From contig NC_059301.1 of the NCBI RefSeq assembly GCF_017591435.1, positions 36,344,050 through 36,408,049 on the forward strand: DNA of 64,000 nt. The letters are read 5' to 3'. This DNA is from Portunus trituberculatus (Eukaryota; Arthropoda; Malacostraca; Decapoda; Portunidae). Of the stretch, positions 1-10,953 are shown in pieces; positions within the stretch are counted from its first letter, which is position 1, and every line of letters begins with the position of its first letter. Made by a program: the position numbers and the translations under genes. The notes beneath the pieces are model-generated. The model was not told the origin of the DNA. It made no database searches and was given only the letters and a program-made list of their open reading frames with translations.

Positions 1-1200
1 TTTGAAAGCTCTTTTTCTTCCATTTCCTCTTGCTCTGTTTTTTTATATTTTCTCTTCTTTGCTAAATATTCAATGCGCATTCCTTCAAACTTTTTCCCTT
101 TCTTATGATGTTCTTTGTGTTCTTCCTTGCTTTTATCTTTGTTTTTTTTCTTATGTTTGTCTCTATGCTTAATCTGTTCTGTATTCAAATCACTATTTAT
201 TTCAAACTTGTCTGAATGCATTTCTTGATACTTGCTTCTTTCTCCTTCATAAATTCCTAAACTTAATGCTGAAAAAAGTACACTTTTTGAAGGCTTTGAT
301 TTTTCTTCATTGCTTTTCAAACATATATCAGGATTTGCAAGCTTTGTAAATCTCTCTTCCTGTCCTTGCTGATCTGATACATCTTCACATGAAAATGGCA
401 AATCTTCTATACCAGATATTTCTGTCTTTGTAAAAAATTTCATATCTGCTATTTTTTCCACAGCATATGGTTTACTGATTTTGAAATCTTCTACAGGTTT
501 TCCTGGTTTTACCTCATCCATGTTGTTTTCACTCATTTTTATTTCCACATCATCATTTGGTAATACATTACTAGAGCTTTTATCACCATCTTTACCTTCT
601 GCTTTGGGTAAGGAATCCAAACCTGTAATATCAGCTTTACCTTCCTGTTTCAGTGAGGAGTCTAAATGGATGGAGTCTACAGGTTCAACATGTGATGTTT
701 TTGTGCTCCCAATCTTTTTGCTGATGAGTTTTGCAAGTTCCTTCATTTTCTCCACTTGGTTAAGACCTACTTGTGCACTATCTTTATCTACATTTTCAAC
801 TGAAACAGCACTACTTGTACTTTTCTTTCTTTTGTGGCTCTTATTTTGTGTTTTGTTTGTTGGATTATCATTTCCAAATACTCTACCTTTAGGCAAAGAG
901 CTCACCTCCACCTTATTACAAGCTTCTCTATTTCCATGTTGATCAAGATTTCCTTCCTCACTTTGCTCACTTTTTTTCTTCTTTTTCACTCCAAGTTTTA
1001 TTTCTGAACCTGTCCCAGCAAAAATGGCAGATGATTCTGTTTTCTCTTTTTCACCCTCAGTCAGAGAAAAAAGCTCATAAAGATCATTGGTTTTAAAAAA
1101 TCTTTGCTGCTTAGGATCTTTCAAGACACGGTTGGTCAGAAACTGCTTGAAGATTTGTCGATGGTAGATCTTCTCCTCAATAGTACCAGCCATTAGTAAC
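1..1200 (-). CDS. ERCC6: ERCC6/CSB exon, end of helicase C lobe and post-helicase region (partial)
   Basis: Read on the minus strand from 1200 this is open to the window edge, about 399 codons. It starts after an acceptor (CTATCAG, 1201-1207) with one base completing the Arg codon begun by the exon at 31453. The first residues, LLMAGTIEEKIYHRQIFKQF, followed by LTNRVLKDPKQ and FFKTNDLYELF, match the block that follows helicase motif VI in CSB. Next comes SSAIFAGTGS, then a long low-complexity Lys/Ser/Glu-rich stretch, then KFEGMRIEYLAKKRKYKK near the left edge, which corresponds to the KFEGxRIxxLxKKRRY block of vertebrate CSB. CSB is a nuclear SWI2/SNF2 ATPase that remodels RNA polymerase II stalled at lesions in transcription-coupled repair. 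The C-terminal ubiquitin-binding and winged-helix parts must lie left of position 1. Assignment is by recalled family sequence, not a search. Confidence 0.93.
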
Positions 1201-1569
1201 CTGATAGAATAAATGTTTTGTTAAGAAATGCTTTAAAAATATTCTTAGTAAAAAACTAATACTTGTTGAAATGTTTATGTACATTTAAAAATTCTATATA
1301 TGAAGGCCATAAAAACTGCTGCCCACTGGACATTTGAAAGGAATATTAATAACAAGTATTTATTTATCTATCTGTTTATTCATTTAGTTAGTCATTTGAT
1401 TTATATTATTTATTTACTTTTTTTTTCATTTGTCTTTTTTGTAGACAAAAATTTGTCAAGGGGAGAGAGAAAAAAAGGCCCAGTGAGGTGCTGGTCCCTG
1501 TAGAGTTGAAATTATTAGTCAGAAGTACAATATAAATATCTTGGAAACCTGCCTCTTGAATTAATTCAA
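1201..1569. other. ERCC6 intron, start of the roughly 30-kb intron, no gene seen
   Basis: AT-rich sequence between the ERCC6 acceptor at 1201 and the 5' part of the CR1-like LINE. It holds T-rich runs and nothing I can name. The whole intron runs 1201-31452. Confidence 0.6.
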
Positions 1570-1951
1570 GTTATAGCCAGAGTAGCTGCGGTGGCGAGTG
1601 GACGTGTTGTGTGTGCGCTCCGTTTTTGGCTATTGTTTTTATAGTTAGCAAGTGGTGTTTGTGCTTGGTGTCTGTGTGTGGTGCTTTTGAGTGTTAGTGA
1701 AGTGAAAGTGTGTACTGCAAGTGTTAGATTAGAGTGAAATAGTGCTTAGAATCAGTGTTTGTGAATTAAAAGTATTTTGGTAGAGTGAAGAGACTAGGCT
1801 TGTAACCGTCAAGTTGACCTTGAAAGAGGATTAGTTGACCTCACTTAGGCCCCCCACCACCGCGGTTCCCCCACCCCGCCATCACCAATTATTTTTATTT
1901 GTTTGTTAGCTACGTATAGTGTTCTTGTGAGTTAACAGATTGTAAATTAGT

Positions 1952-3085
1952 ATGGCGGTAGCTACTGAGGTATATCAGAGTGTGATTGAGTGCGTGAAAG
2001 AGAGTGTTGAGGTGAGATTGGGCGAGTTTGTTGTGTGTGAGATGTGTGGGCATGACAGGAAGGTCGTTGACTTTTCTGAGTGTATGGTGTGTAGGCTCAA
2101 GAGCGAGAATTTAGTTCTTTCTCTTGAGCACCGAGAATTGCGAGAGGAAATGAGAAAGCTAAGTGAGGGGAAAAGTGCGAACGAAGTTCTCATCTTTGAG
2201 TTGAAGGAGGAGGTTAAGAGGCTTGGGGAGGCAGTGGAAAAAATTGGGCAGGAGATCAGTGTTAGGCCGAAGGTTGGACCTTCTGAGGGCGACAGGATGG
2301 CTTGGCCCTCTGTTGGGAAGAGCAGAGTAGGGAAGAGGGAACAGGCAAGCCAGACTGGGAAAGATAGTAGTCAGGATGGGCAGAGATGGCAGGTTGCGAG
2401 GGGAAGGAAAGCGGAGGCAGTTAGGGAGGATAGCACTATACCTGTTGAGTGTGAAAATAGGTTCGGTTTGTTGGAAGGGGAGGGGGAGAGTGCGTGTGGA
2501 GTGAATGAGGTGGTTGTGGTGAGTGAAAGGAGAGAGAAGGGGGTAGAGGAGAGGAGGAGGAGGGTTGTGGCTAGCACACCTCAGGTGTGTGTGGTGGGTG
2601 ACTCTCAGGTTAGGTACTTAGATAGCACTTTCTGTGGGAAAGACAGGGATAGAAGGACGAACTTGTGTATGCCTGGTGCAGGTGTGAAGGCAGTGAGTGA
2701 GGAGGTGCAGAAGAGAGTTGGGGGGATGGAGAGGGAGGGTGTAGTAGTTTTGCACGTAGGTGGGAACGATGTCAGAGCAGGTGGGTCGGAGGAGTTAGTG
2801 GCAAGATTTCGAGAAATGTTAGGCAAGATAAGGGAGAGTGGTAGGAGGTGTGTAGTGTCAGGAATCTTACCTCGTGTGTATGTTAGCAGGGAATGGTTGT
2901 CTAGGGCCATTGGTGTGAATGATCGGGTAAAAGGGATGTGTAAGGATGTGGGATAGGATGTATGGGATAGGTTCTATGGGCGAAAGGATTTGTATGCTAG
3001 GGATGGTGTGCATCTGAGTAGGAAGGGTGTGGATGTGCTGAGTGGATGTCTGGAGGGGGGAGTTGGGATGGAATGTAGGGGGTGA
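1952..3085 (+). pseudogene. LINE ORF1: zinc-binding/coiled-coil/SGNH esterase-like, one in-frame amber stop
   Basis: The frame from ATG 1952 reads 334 codons to TAG at 2954-2956, then continues open in the same frame for another 42 codons to TGA at 3083-3085. N-terminal residues about 29-48 contain CEMC and CMVC, a CX2C...CX2C pair suggesting a zinc finger. A Leu/Glu-rich coiled coil follows, then a basic linker. The C-terminal half has VVGDSQVRYL (Ser block), LHVGGNDV (Gly-Asn-Asp block) and, beyond the TAG, DGVHLSRKG (Asp-x-x-His block). Together these are the catalytic blocks of an SGNH/GDSL hydrolase as found in CR1-type ORF1p. The amber codon separates the Ser block from the catalytic Asp/His block, so as written the product would be inactive. 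Confidence 0.8.
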
Positions 3086-3219
3086 GGTAGCAAATGCATT
3101 CCAGAAGAAAGATGTTACACATAAATTAGATAGGATAAACAGAGATAGTGAAATGATTAGGAAAGATTTCCAGGTGCAAATAAGAGAGAATAAGATTAGG
3201 ATTCCAAATAAGGAGACAG

Positions 3220-5996
3220 CATCTAGGAAGGTAGCAGGACTTAAATGTTTTTATGTAAATGCCAGGAGTCTTAGGAACAAGGACAAGTTATCTAGTTATA
3301 TAGTTGAGGAGGGCTTAGATGTTGTATGTGTCACAGAGGCATGGGTAAATGAGGAAAAGTTTAGGAAAATAGGAAAGAATATGAAGTAGATGGATACATT
3401 ATGTATTTACACCAGAGAATTGGTAGGATAGGTGGAGGAGTAGTTATTTATGTAAAAAAATCCTTCATTTCCAGTCAGGTTAATGGTATTAAGGTAGATA
3501 ACAGAGTAGAGTCCTTATGGCTGGATGTTAGAGTAAACAAAAGTAAGGTTATTAGAGTAGGAGCTTTTATAGACCACCTAACCAGTCAGCAGATGTAGAC
3601 AACCTTATGGTAGATGAGATAAATAGGGGTGTACTAGTCAGACAATTATCTTAGGGATTTTAATCTTAAGTCAGTAAACTGGGAGAGGATGGTAGGAGAT
3701 GCTAGTGAAAATAAGTTTATGGAAAGTTTTCAGGATAACTATTTAGTGCAGATGGTAGATAAACCTACTAGGGGGAGGAAGGTTTTAGACATAGTACTAA
3801 CAAATATTGAGCATTGTTTAAAGGAAGTTGAGGTAGGAGAGACTTTAGCAAACAGTGACCATCATATAATTAGATTTATCATTAATTCCAGTAGGGATAA
3901 TATAGTGAATAAGACTAGAGTCCCAAACTATCAGAAAGGCAATTATGGTAGGTTACGTCAGTTATTAGGAGAGGTAAACTGGGAAGATAGTTTTGGAAAT
4001 AAAACTGCACAGGAGATGTGGGATATTTTTAAGGTTGTAGTAAAGGGTATAGTGATGCAGTGTATCCCTTACAAAGATATAAGGCAGAGAAACAGGAAGC
4101 CATTATGGTGGACTCATGAGATAGGTAGACAGATCAGAGAGAAGAAGAGGGCATATAGAGAGTTGCAGAAAAGTGGGAAGATGTAGATTTGATTAGGTAC
4201 AGACAGGTCAGAGATGATTTGAGTAAGGTTATAAAAAAGTAAAAGGCAGGCAGAGATAAAACTAGCTAGAGCTGGGAGTAAAGATCCCAAAAATTATATA
4301 GTTATTACAAGGTCAGTGATAAAAGAAATAAGGATAGGATTGGACCACTCAGAAAAGATGGTGTAGTAGTGGATCAAAATGAAGACATAGTAGAATTATT
4401 GAATGAACAATTTTCTTCAGTATTTACTAGGGAAAGAATAGGAAATCCTGTTACAAACAGTGCGACAAGTAGTTTAAGAGCTTTAGAAAATATTGATATA
4501 AAACCGGGAATTATTAGGAAATTTATTCTTGAACTAGACGATAGGAAAGCTAGTGGTCCTGATGAGCATGCCAGAGTACTTAGGGAGGGTGTAGACAGTA
4601 TTTCTGAAGCACTTAAGTTAATCTTTGAAAGATCACTTAGGTTTGCTGAGATACCTCAGGACTGGAAGTTAGCTAATGTTACACCAATATTTAAAAAAGG
4701 TAGGAAGGATGATGTGAATAATTATAGACCGATCAGTTTAACTAGTATAGTATGTAAGATACTAGAGAAAATCATTAAGGGTAGTATTTGGGAGCATTTA
4801 AATGAGAATAGATTAATTAGAGATACCCAACATGGCTTTAGATCAGGAGGTCCTGTCTTACAAATTTGCTCGATATCTTAGAATATATTACCAAGGAGTT
4901 AGATGATGGAAATAGCATAGATGTTATATATCTAGATTTTAGCAAGGCGTTTGATAAGGTACCGCATAGGAGGCTAGTGTACAAATTGAGACTACATGGG
5001 ATAGGGGTAGGTTAGTTGATTGGATTAGTGAATGGCTTTCTGATAGGAAACAGAGAGTAGTATTAAATGGGGCAATGTCTGAGTGGAAGGAAGTGGTTAG
5101 TGGGTACCCCAAGGATCAGTGCTAGGACCTCTTCTTTTCTTGGTGTACATTAACGATTTAGATATAGGAATTAGTAGCAAAGTATCAAAGTTTGCAGATG
5201 ATACTAAGATAGCATGTGCAGTACAGGGTAAAAGGACAATTACAGAATACAACGAGACCTGGACAGGCTGATAGCATGGGCAGACAGGTGGCAGATGGAG
5301 TTTAATTCTAAAAAGTGTCAGGTTATGCATTTAGGTAAAGACAACACAAACTTTAGCTATGAGATGGAGGGATGTTGGCAAGAGGCAGTAGAGGAGGGAA
5401 AGGATTTAGGAGTAGTGATAGACAGGACTATGAAATTTTCACAGCAATGTTTAGAAGCAAGAAATAGGGCAAATAGGATCCTGGGTTTTATAAATAGAAA
5501 TGTTAATTATAAAAGTAAGGAGGTGGTGCGTAGTTTATATAATTCCTATGTTAGGCCCCATTTAGAGTATTGCATACAGGCCTGGTCACCCCATTATAGG
5601 CAGGATATCAACATGTTAGAAGCAGTTCAGAGAAGAGCAACTAGGATGATATCAGCATTAAAGCGCCTAGAGTATAGAGATAGATTAAAGGGATTAAACA
5701 TGTTTTCATTTGAGAGAAGATGTATAAGAGGGATATGATAAGAGTTATTTAAAATTTTCTCAGATACAAACTACATAGATGTGAGATCTTTCTTTACCTT
5801 AGAGGAGGGAAATAGGACTAGAAATCATGGCAGGAAGATTAGAAAGCAAGGCTGCAGGTTAGATATAATAAAATATTTCTTTAGTCATAGGGTGGTAGAC
5901 TTCTGGAATGCATTGCCAGAGAGGGTTGTAAATAGCACTAGTTTGACAATGTTTAAAAACAGATTAGATAAGCACTTAAATTTATTAGATTTATAA
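3220..5996 (+). pseudogene. LINE ORF2: APE endonuclease and reverse transcriptase, frameshifted
   Basis: Pieces in several frames read as one ORF2. Endonuclease: LKCFYVNARSLRNK and VVCVTEAWVNEE (about 3240-3360), IGGGVVIYVK (about 3430), and LDIVLTN...NSDHH (3785-3865) with the SDH block. RT: NYRPISLTS (about 4720), QHGFRSGG (4828-4851), VIYLDFSKAFDKVPHRRL (about 4922-4975) and KFADDTKIA (about 5189-5215), whose FADD carries the catalytic aspartates. The C-terminal domain (5295-5996) has RPHLEYCIQAW and ends in VVDFWNALPERVVN...FKNRLDKHL. At least five frame breaks are present, so it is a dead or poorly assembled copy. Confidence 0.82.
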
Positions 5997-6275
5997 TTAT
6001 GTATAGCGCTGCATGATAGTTTTTATAAGAAGTTTACTATAGTTAAACAAGACATGATCCCCATGTATGGGGATCACAGATTGTAGAAAAATTCGCTGCA
6101 GGACTTAGACCTGTTAATGGGCCAAATATTTACAATTAGTATATAATGTATTGTGTACTTGTAAGTGTATCTTTAAGTACTGATGACGAGGTCGCTGTGC
6201 GACTGATACAGGATAACCTAGATGGGCTCTGGTGGCCCTTTGTTATCCTATTATTTATGTTATGTTATGTTAAGG

Positions 6276-6640
6276 TGGAAATACAAAAGCTGGCAAGTAG
6301 TTCGAAAGAAAAGGATGAATGATTGAGAATATTTGTTAATTTTTGCATTAGAGATGGATAGAATAGGGGTGAGAGAAAGAAGAAAGTCTTATGCAGAGTG
6401 TAAGGAGGTGAGCCATGCAGTTAGTAATATCAGAAGAGCAGTTAGCATAAAAATACTGGTAAAAAATAGCAAGAGATGCAACACTGAGGCAGTGAAAAAG
6501 AGGCTGAAGACAGTCAATTAGAAGAGAGGAGTTGATGACAAGCTTTTGATTCCACCTTGTCTAAAAAAAACAGTATGAGTGGAACCCCAATACATGTATG
6601 GAGTGGAACCCTATACATAGATGGTTAAGGATGCTGTACA
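6276..6640. other. Unassigned stretch between two LINE copies
   Basis: After the TTATG tail comes about 365 bp of AG-rich sequence with only short open frames. It may be a worn internal piece of the AC-LINE that begins to be recognisable near 6640. I see no motif that proves it. Confidence 0.3.
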
Positions 6641-7003
6641 GAGTTAGCAACTCAAGGAAGGACCTAATAACAATGTACAAGATGTCAATGGCATTGAAAA
6701 GATAGACAAGGAAGACCTGGTGCTGGTGACAGAAAAAGATAGAAGGACAAGAGGACATGTAAAAAAGATTGGGATGAGGCAGTGTGTGAAGGATATTGGA
6801 AAATACAGTTTTCCACACAGAACGGTGGAGAAGTGGAATGCATTGAATAATGAAGTTGTTACAGCACATAATGTGCACAACTTTACAGAAAATTTAGATA
6901 CATGGAGATACAGAGACAAGACACTATGAGCCCCGCTTGAATCCTGTACAATAACTAGATAAATACAACTAGGTAAATACACACACACACACACACACAC
7001 ACT
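6641..7003 (+). mobile_element. AC-LINE 3' fragment (copy A1) with (AC)n tail
   Basis: Only the C-terminal end of ORF2 and the 3' tail survive. The frame gives RRTRGHVKKIG, then KYSFPHRTVEKWNALNNEVV, then FTENLD, the conserved end block of this family. After the stop comes CCTGTACAATAACTAGATAAATAC, then AACTAGGTAAATACACAC running into (AC)n at 6981-7003. The next copy starts directly at 7004. Confidence 0.72.
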
Positions 7004-8692
7004 AAGAATATAGCGGAATTGCTAAATAATAGGTTTCAGCAAGTATTTACTAAAGAAACAATGTTTGTAAAGCCACAGAATATACAAGGAAATGTGCACA
7101 TGGAGGACATTAAGATACCTAAAAAGGAGTTATATAAAATGTTGGAGGAACTTAAAGATGATAAAGCAATGGGACCAGATGAAGTTTCAGGAAAATTATT
7201 GAAGGAGTGTAGAGAAGAATTGATTGATCCATTATATGATATTATAAGGTGCTCATTAGAAACAGGGAAGTACCAGTAGAGTGGAAGAGAGCTGAAGTGG
7301 TGCCCATTTATAAGGGAGGCAGTAAGGAAGAGCCTCTTAACTATAGACCTGTGTCTCTAACAAGTGTGGTCGGTAAGATTTGTGAGAGGGTGATAAAGAA
7401 ATATTGGATACGGTTCCTGGAGGATCATAAGTTATTATCGGATCATCAATTTGGCTTCAGGAAAGGGAGGTCATGTGTAACAAATCTACTGAGCTTTTAT
7501 TCAAGAGTGGTTGACAAAATACAGGAGAGAGAGGGATGGACGGACTGTGTATATTTGGATTTAAAGAAAGTTTTTGACAAGGTACCTCACAAGAGACTGT
7601 TATGGAAAGTAGAGATTTATGGAAGACTGAAAGGAAAAGTGTTAAAGTGGATGGAAAACTACTTGAGATGGAGGGAGATGAGAACGGTAATAAGGGATGC
7701 AAGGTCGGACTGGTTGGTGGTGGAGAGTGGAGTCCCACAAGGCTCAGTGCTGGCACCAATACTTTTCCTGGTATATATAAATGACATGCCAGAGGGAGTA
7801 AACAGTTATATTAATTTGTTTGCGGATGATGCGAAGTTGTGTAGGTGTGTGAAGAGTGAAGAAGATTGTGAAATTTTACAGGCAGACCTGGATAAGATTT
7901 GGGAGTGGAGCAAGAGGTGGCAAATGGAATTTAATCTGAGCAAGAGTCATGTGATGGAGATGGGAAAGAGTGGAAGACGGCCAAGAGGGTCATATAAGAT
8001 GGGTGAAGAAGTAGTGTTGAAAAAGGTGGAAAAGGAAAAGGATTTGGGAGTGATAATACAAGACCATGGGCAGTTTGAGGCTCATATTGATAAGATGTTT
8101 GGAGAAACATATAATTTGATAAAAAATATTGGATTAGCCTTCCATTATATGGATAAAGATATGATGAAGAAATTAATTAGTATGGTAATTAGACCAAGAT
8201 TGGAATATGCTGGAGTGGTTTGGTCCCCTTATAAAAAGAAGCATATAAGGAAGTTGGAGAGATTGCAGAGAATGGCAACAAAATGGTTCCGGAATTGGCA
8301 GAAATGACCTATGAGGAGAGATTAAAAGAAATTAATTTGCCTACCTTGGAACAAAGAAGAGAAAGAGGAGATTTAATACAGGTTTATAAACTGTTGAGTG
8401 GACTGGATGAAGTGGATAATGAGCAAATGATGTTGAGAGAGGAAAACTTAAGTAGAACTACAAGATCGCATAGTAAAAGATAGCCAAGGAATATGCTTGA
8501 AGGATGTGAAAAACTATAGTTTCCCACAAAGATGTGTGGAGGTGTGGAATGGTTTGAGTGAGGAGGTGGTGTCAGCGAGGAGTGTGCACAGTTTTAAAGG
8601 AAAGTTGGATGTGTGTAGATATGGAGATGGGGCCACACGAGTATGATACCCAGGCCCTGTAAAATTACAACTAGGTGAATACAACTAGGTGA

Positions 8693-8777
<85 letters not shown>
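7004..8777 (+). mobile_element. AC-LINE copy D1, 5'-truncated, RT to 3' tail, (AC)n
   Basis: The copy starts inside ORF2 (NIAELLNNRFQQVFTKE) immediately after the (AC)n of the previous copy. The frame at 7249-8307 carries NYRPVSLTSV, QFGFRKGRSC, VYLDLKKVFDKVPHKRLL, SGVPQGSVLAPILFLVYIND, LFADDAKLC and RPRLEYAGVVW, i.e. RT motifs with the catalytic FADD intact. In the first block the usual KAFDKVP Ala is Val. A C-terminal piece (8283-8483) follows after a frameshift. The tail is two copies of CTAGGTGAATACA at about 8669-8696, then (AC)n to 8777. The RT resembles the CR1/L2 part of the Jockey group; I have not run a phylogeny. Near-identical to D2 at 52043-53740 on the opposite strand. Confidence 0.85.
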
Positions 8778-8778
<1 letters not shown>

Positions 8779-9124
8779 TAGAAGAGAGAAGAACAAGAGG
8801 AGACATGATAACTATGTATAAATTGGTGAACAAGATTGACATACTGGATAGAGTGTTGATAAAGGTGACCACAAGTAATCATCTCCGAGGACATGGAAAA
8901 AAGCTAATAAAGGACATCTGTCTAAATGACATGAGAAAATACAGTTTCCCGCATCGTAGCATTGATAAGTGGAATAAACTGAGCAGTCATGTCGTTGATG
9001 CTGTGTGTGTCAATCAGATGAAAGAGAGATATGACAGGAATGGACAAGGAAACAGGACACAGAGAGCTTAGCTCGGGTCCTGTAATACACAAATAGGTAA
9101 ATACAAATAGGTAAATACACACAC
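8778..9124 (+). mobile_element. AC-LINE 3' fragment (copy A2)
   Basis: The sequence begins at the edge of the preceding 80-bp (AC)n in the middle of the C-terminal domain (LEERRTRGDMITMYKLVNKI). It runs through GHGKKLIKDICLNDM and KYSFPHRSIDKWNKLS to the stop. The tail is CCTGTAATACACAAATAGGT followed by two AATAGGTAAATAC units and a short ACACACAC (9114-9124). Only about 340 bp of the element is present. Confidence 0.82.
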
Positions 9125-10890
9125 AAAAATGTTTTACAAATTCATAAATGGAAAACTAAATAAAAGGGAGGCAATAGAAAAGGTAAAAAATGGGGAAGAA
9201 GTATATGAAGATGCTGGAGATATAGCTGAAATTTTGAACGACAACTTTTGCAAAGTGTTTACAAAGGAGGAGCATTTTATGGGAGGAAGGCCTACGGAAA
9301 TAAAGCAAATGCAGGACATCATGGTTACTAATGAAGATGTAAGGAAAATTATAAGCAATCTGGATATTAATAAATCAATGGGGCCTGATGGCATATCTGG
9401 GAGGTTGCTAAATGAATGTAAGGATCAATTGTTGAACCCCGTATTTGATATTGTGGAAACCTCCATACGAACAGGATTAGTCCCGAAAGAGTGAAAAAGA
9501 GCTGACATTGTGCCTATATATAAGAATGGTAGTAGAATGGAACCGCTAAATTATAGACCAGTATCGTTGACTAGTATATTGTGCAAGGTATGTGAAGAAG
9601 TAATTAAAGCTAAGTGGAGTGAGTATCTAGAAAGTGAAAACATTCTGAGTGAAAGGCAGTTTGGTTTCAGAAAAGGAAGATCATGTGTATCCAATTTATT
9701 ATGTTTTTATTCAAGAGTGACTGACATACTACAACATAGAGAGGGATGGGTGGATGCTATCTACCTAAACTTGAGAAAGGCCTTTGATAAAGTACCACAC
9801 AATAGGCTGATGTGGAAACTAAAGATGATTGGAGGAGTAAATGATAAACTAGCAAAATGGATGGAAAATTACTTAATGGGAAGGGAAATGAGAACAGTGG
9901 TGAGAGGAAGGAAGTCCGAGTGGAAGAAGGTAACCAGTGGAGTTCCACAAGGGTCAGTGCTTAGTCCCATCATGTTTTTGATTTATGTTAATGATATGCC
10001 AGTAGGAATTGACAGTTACATGAACATGTTCGCGGACGATACTAAAATTATGAGGAGAGTAAAGAATGTGGAAAATTGTAACAAGTTACAGGAAGATCTT
10101 GATAAAATATATGAGTGGAGTAAGGAGTGGAAGATGGAATTTAATATAGACAAGACCCATGTTATGAAAATAGGAAGAAGTAGATAAAGACCAAACAGGG
10201 ATTACAGGCTGGGTGATGAGAAAATTAAAGAGACCAATGAGGAGAAGACTTAGGAGTAACCGTGCAAAACACCCTGTCACCAGAGAAACACATTAACAAG
10301 ATTTTTTGGAAAACATACAACATGCTTCAAAATATTGGCCTTGCATTCCACTACCTAGATGAAGGAATGATGAAGAAGATATTATGTACCTTAATAAGAC
10401 CCCAGTTAGAATATGCAGCATGTGTCTGGTCACCGCATATGAAGAAAAATGTGAAGAAGGTGGAAAGGGTACAGAGGCTGGCAACAAGGATGGTACCAGG
10501 ACTCAGGGAGTTAGACTATGAGGAAAGACTGAGGAAGCTGGGGTTGACCACATTAGAAGAGAGAAGAACAAGAGGAGACATGATAACTATGTATAAATCG
10601 GTGAATAAGATTGACATACTGGATAGAGAGTTGATAAAGGTGACCACAAGTAATCATCTCCGAGGACATGGAAAAAAGCTAATAAAGGACATCTGTCTAA
10701 ATGACGTGAGAAAATACAGTTTCTCGCATCGTAGCATTGATAAGTGGAATAAACTGAGCAGTGATGTCGTTGACGCGTTGTGTGTCAACTAGATGAAAGA
10801 GAGATATGACAGGAATGGACAAGGAGACAGGACACAGAGAGCTTAGCTCGGGCCCTGTAATACACAAATAGGTAAATACAAATAGGTAAA

Positions 10891-10951
<61 letters not shown>
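9125..10951 (+). mobile_element. AC-LINE copy A3, 5'-truncated, with RT and (AC)n tail
   Basis: Starts at MFYKFINGKLNKREAIEKV directly after the short AC tract of copy A2. The frame 9129-10187 is continuous except for one TGA at 9492-9494 where the close relative A4 has TGG (VPKEWKRADIV), so a single nonsense change. RT blocks include NYRPVSLTSILCKV, QFGFRKGRSC, LRKAFDKVPHNRL, SGVPQGSVLSPIMFLIYVND and MFADDTKIM. The C-terminal part, 10262-10792, ends KYSFSHRSIDKWNKLS...VN. The tail has doubled AATAGGTAAAT and (AC)n at 10892-10951. It is very close to A4 (19021-20787). Confidence 0.85.

Positions 10952-10953
<2 letters not shown>

Larger units (their letters stand above)
1570..6275 (+). mobile_element. 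CR1-like LINE, nearly full length, two ORFs
   Basis: About 4.7 kb in one orientation: a 5' untranslated part (about 1570-1951), ORF1 with zinc-binding, coiled-coil and SGNH-esterase-like regions, then ORF2 with an APE-type endonuclease and reverse transcriptase. The 3' end is a short tandem of TTATG units (about 6257-6274). Esterase-type ORF1 proteins are known in the CR1 clade, which is why I place it there. It differs from the AC-LINE family that follows, having a different 3' tail and different RT sequence. The 5' boundary is approximate and I found no clear target-site duplication. ORF2 is broken by several frameshifts. Confidence 0.8.

Noticed and set aside
481..942. Open frame of 153 codons on the plus strand near the left edge
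   Set aside because: It is the antisense of the ERCC6 exon; the minus strand has the conserved CSB motifs and splice phase.
1952..3085. Host GDSL esterase gene
   Set aside because: It is followed directly by APE endonuclease and RT sequence in the same orientation and matches the known CR1-type ORF1 layout.
7457..7759. Minus-strand open frame over copy D1
   Set aside because: Shadow of the reverse transcriptase frame on the plus strand.
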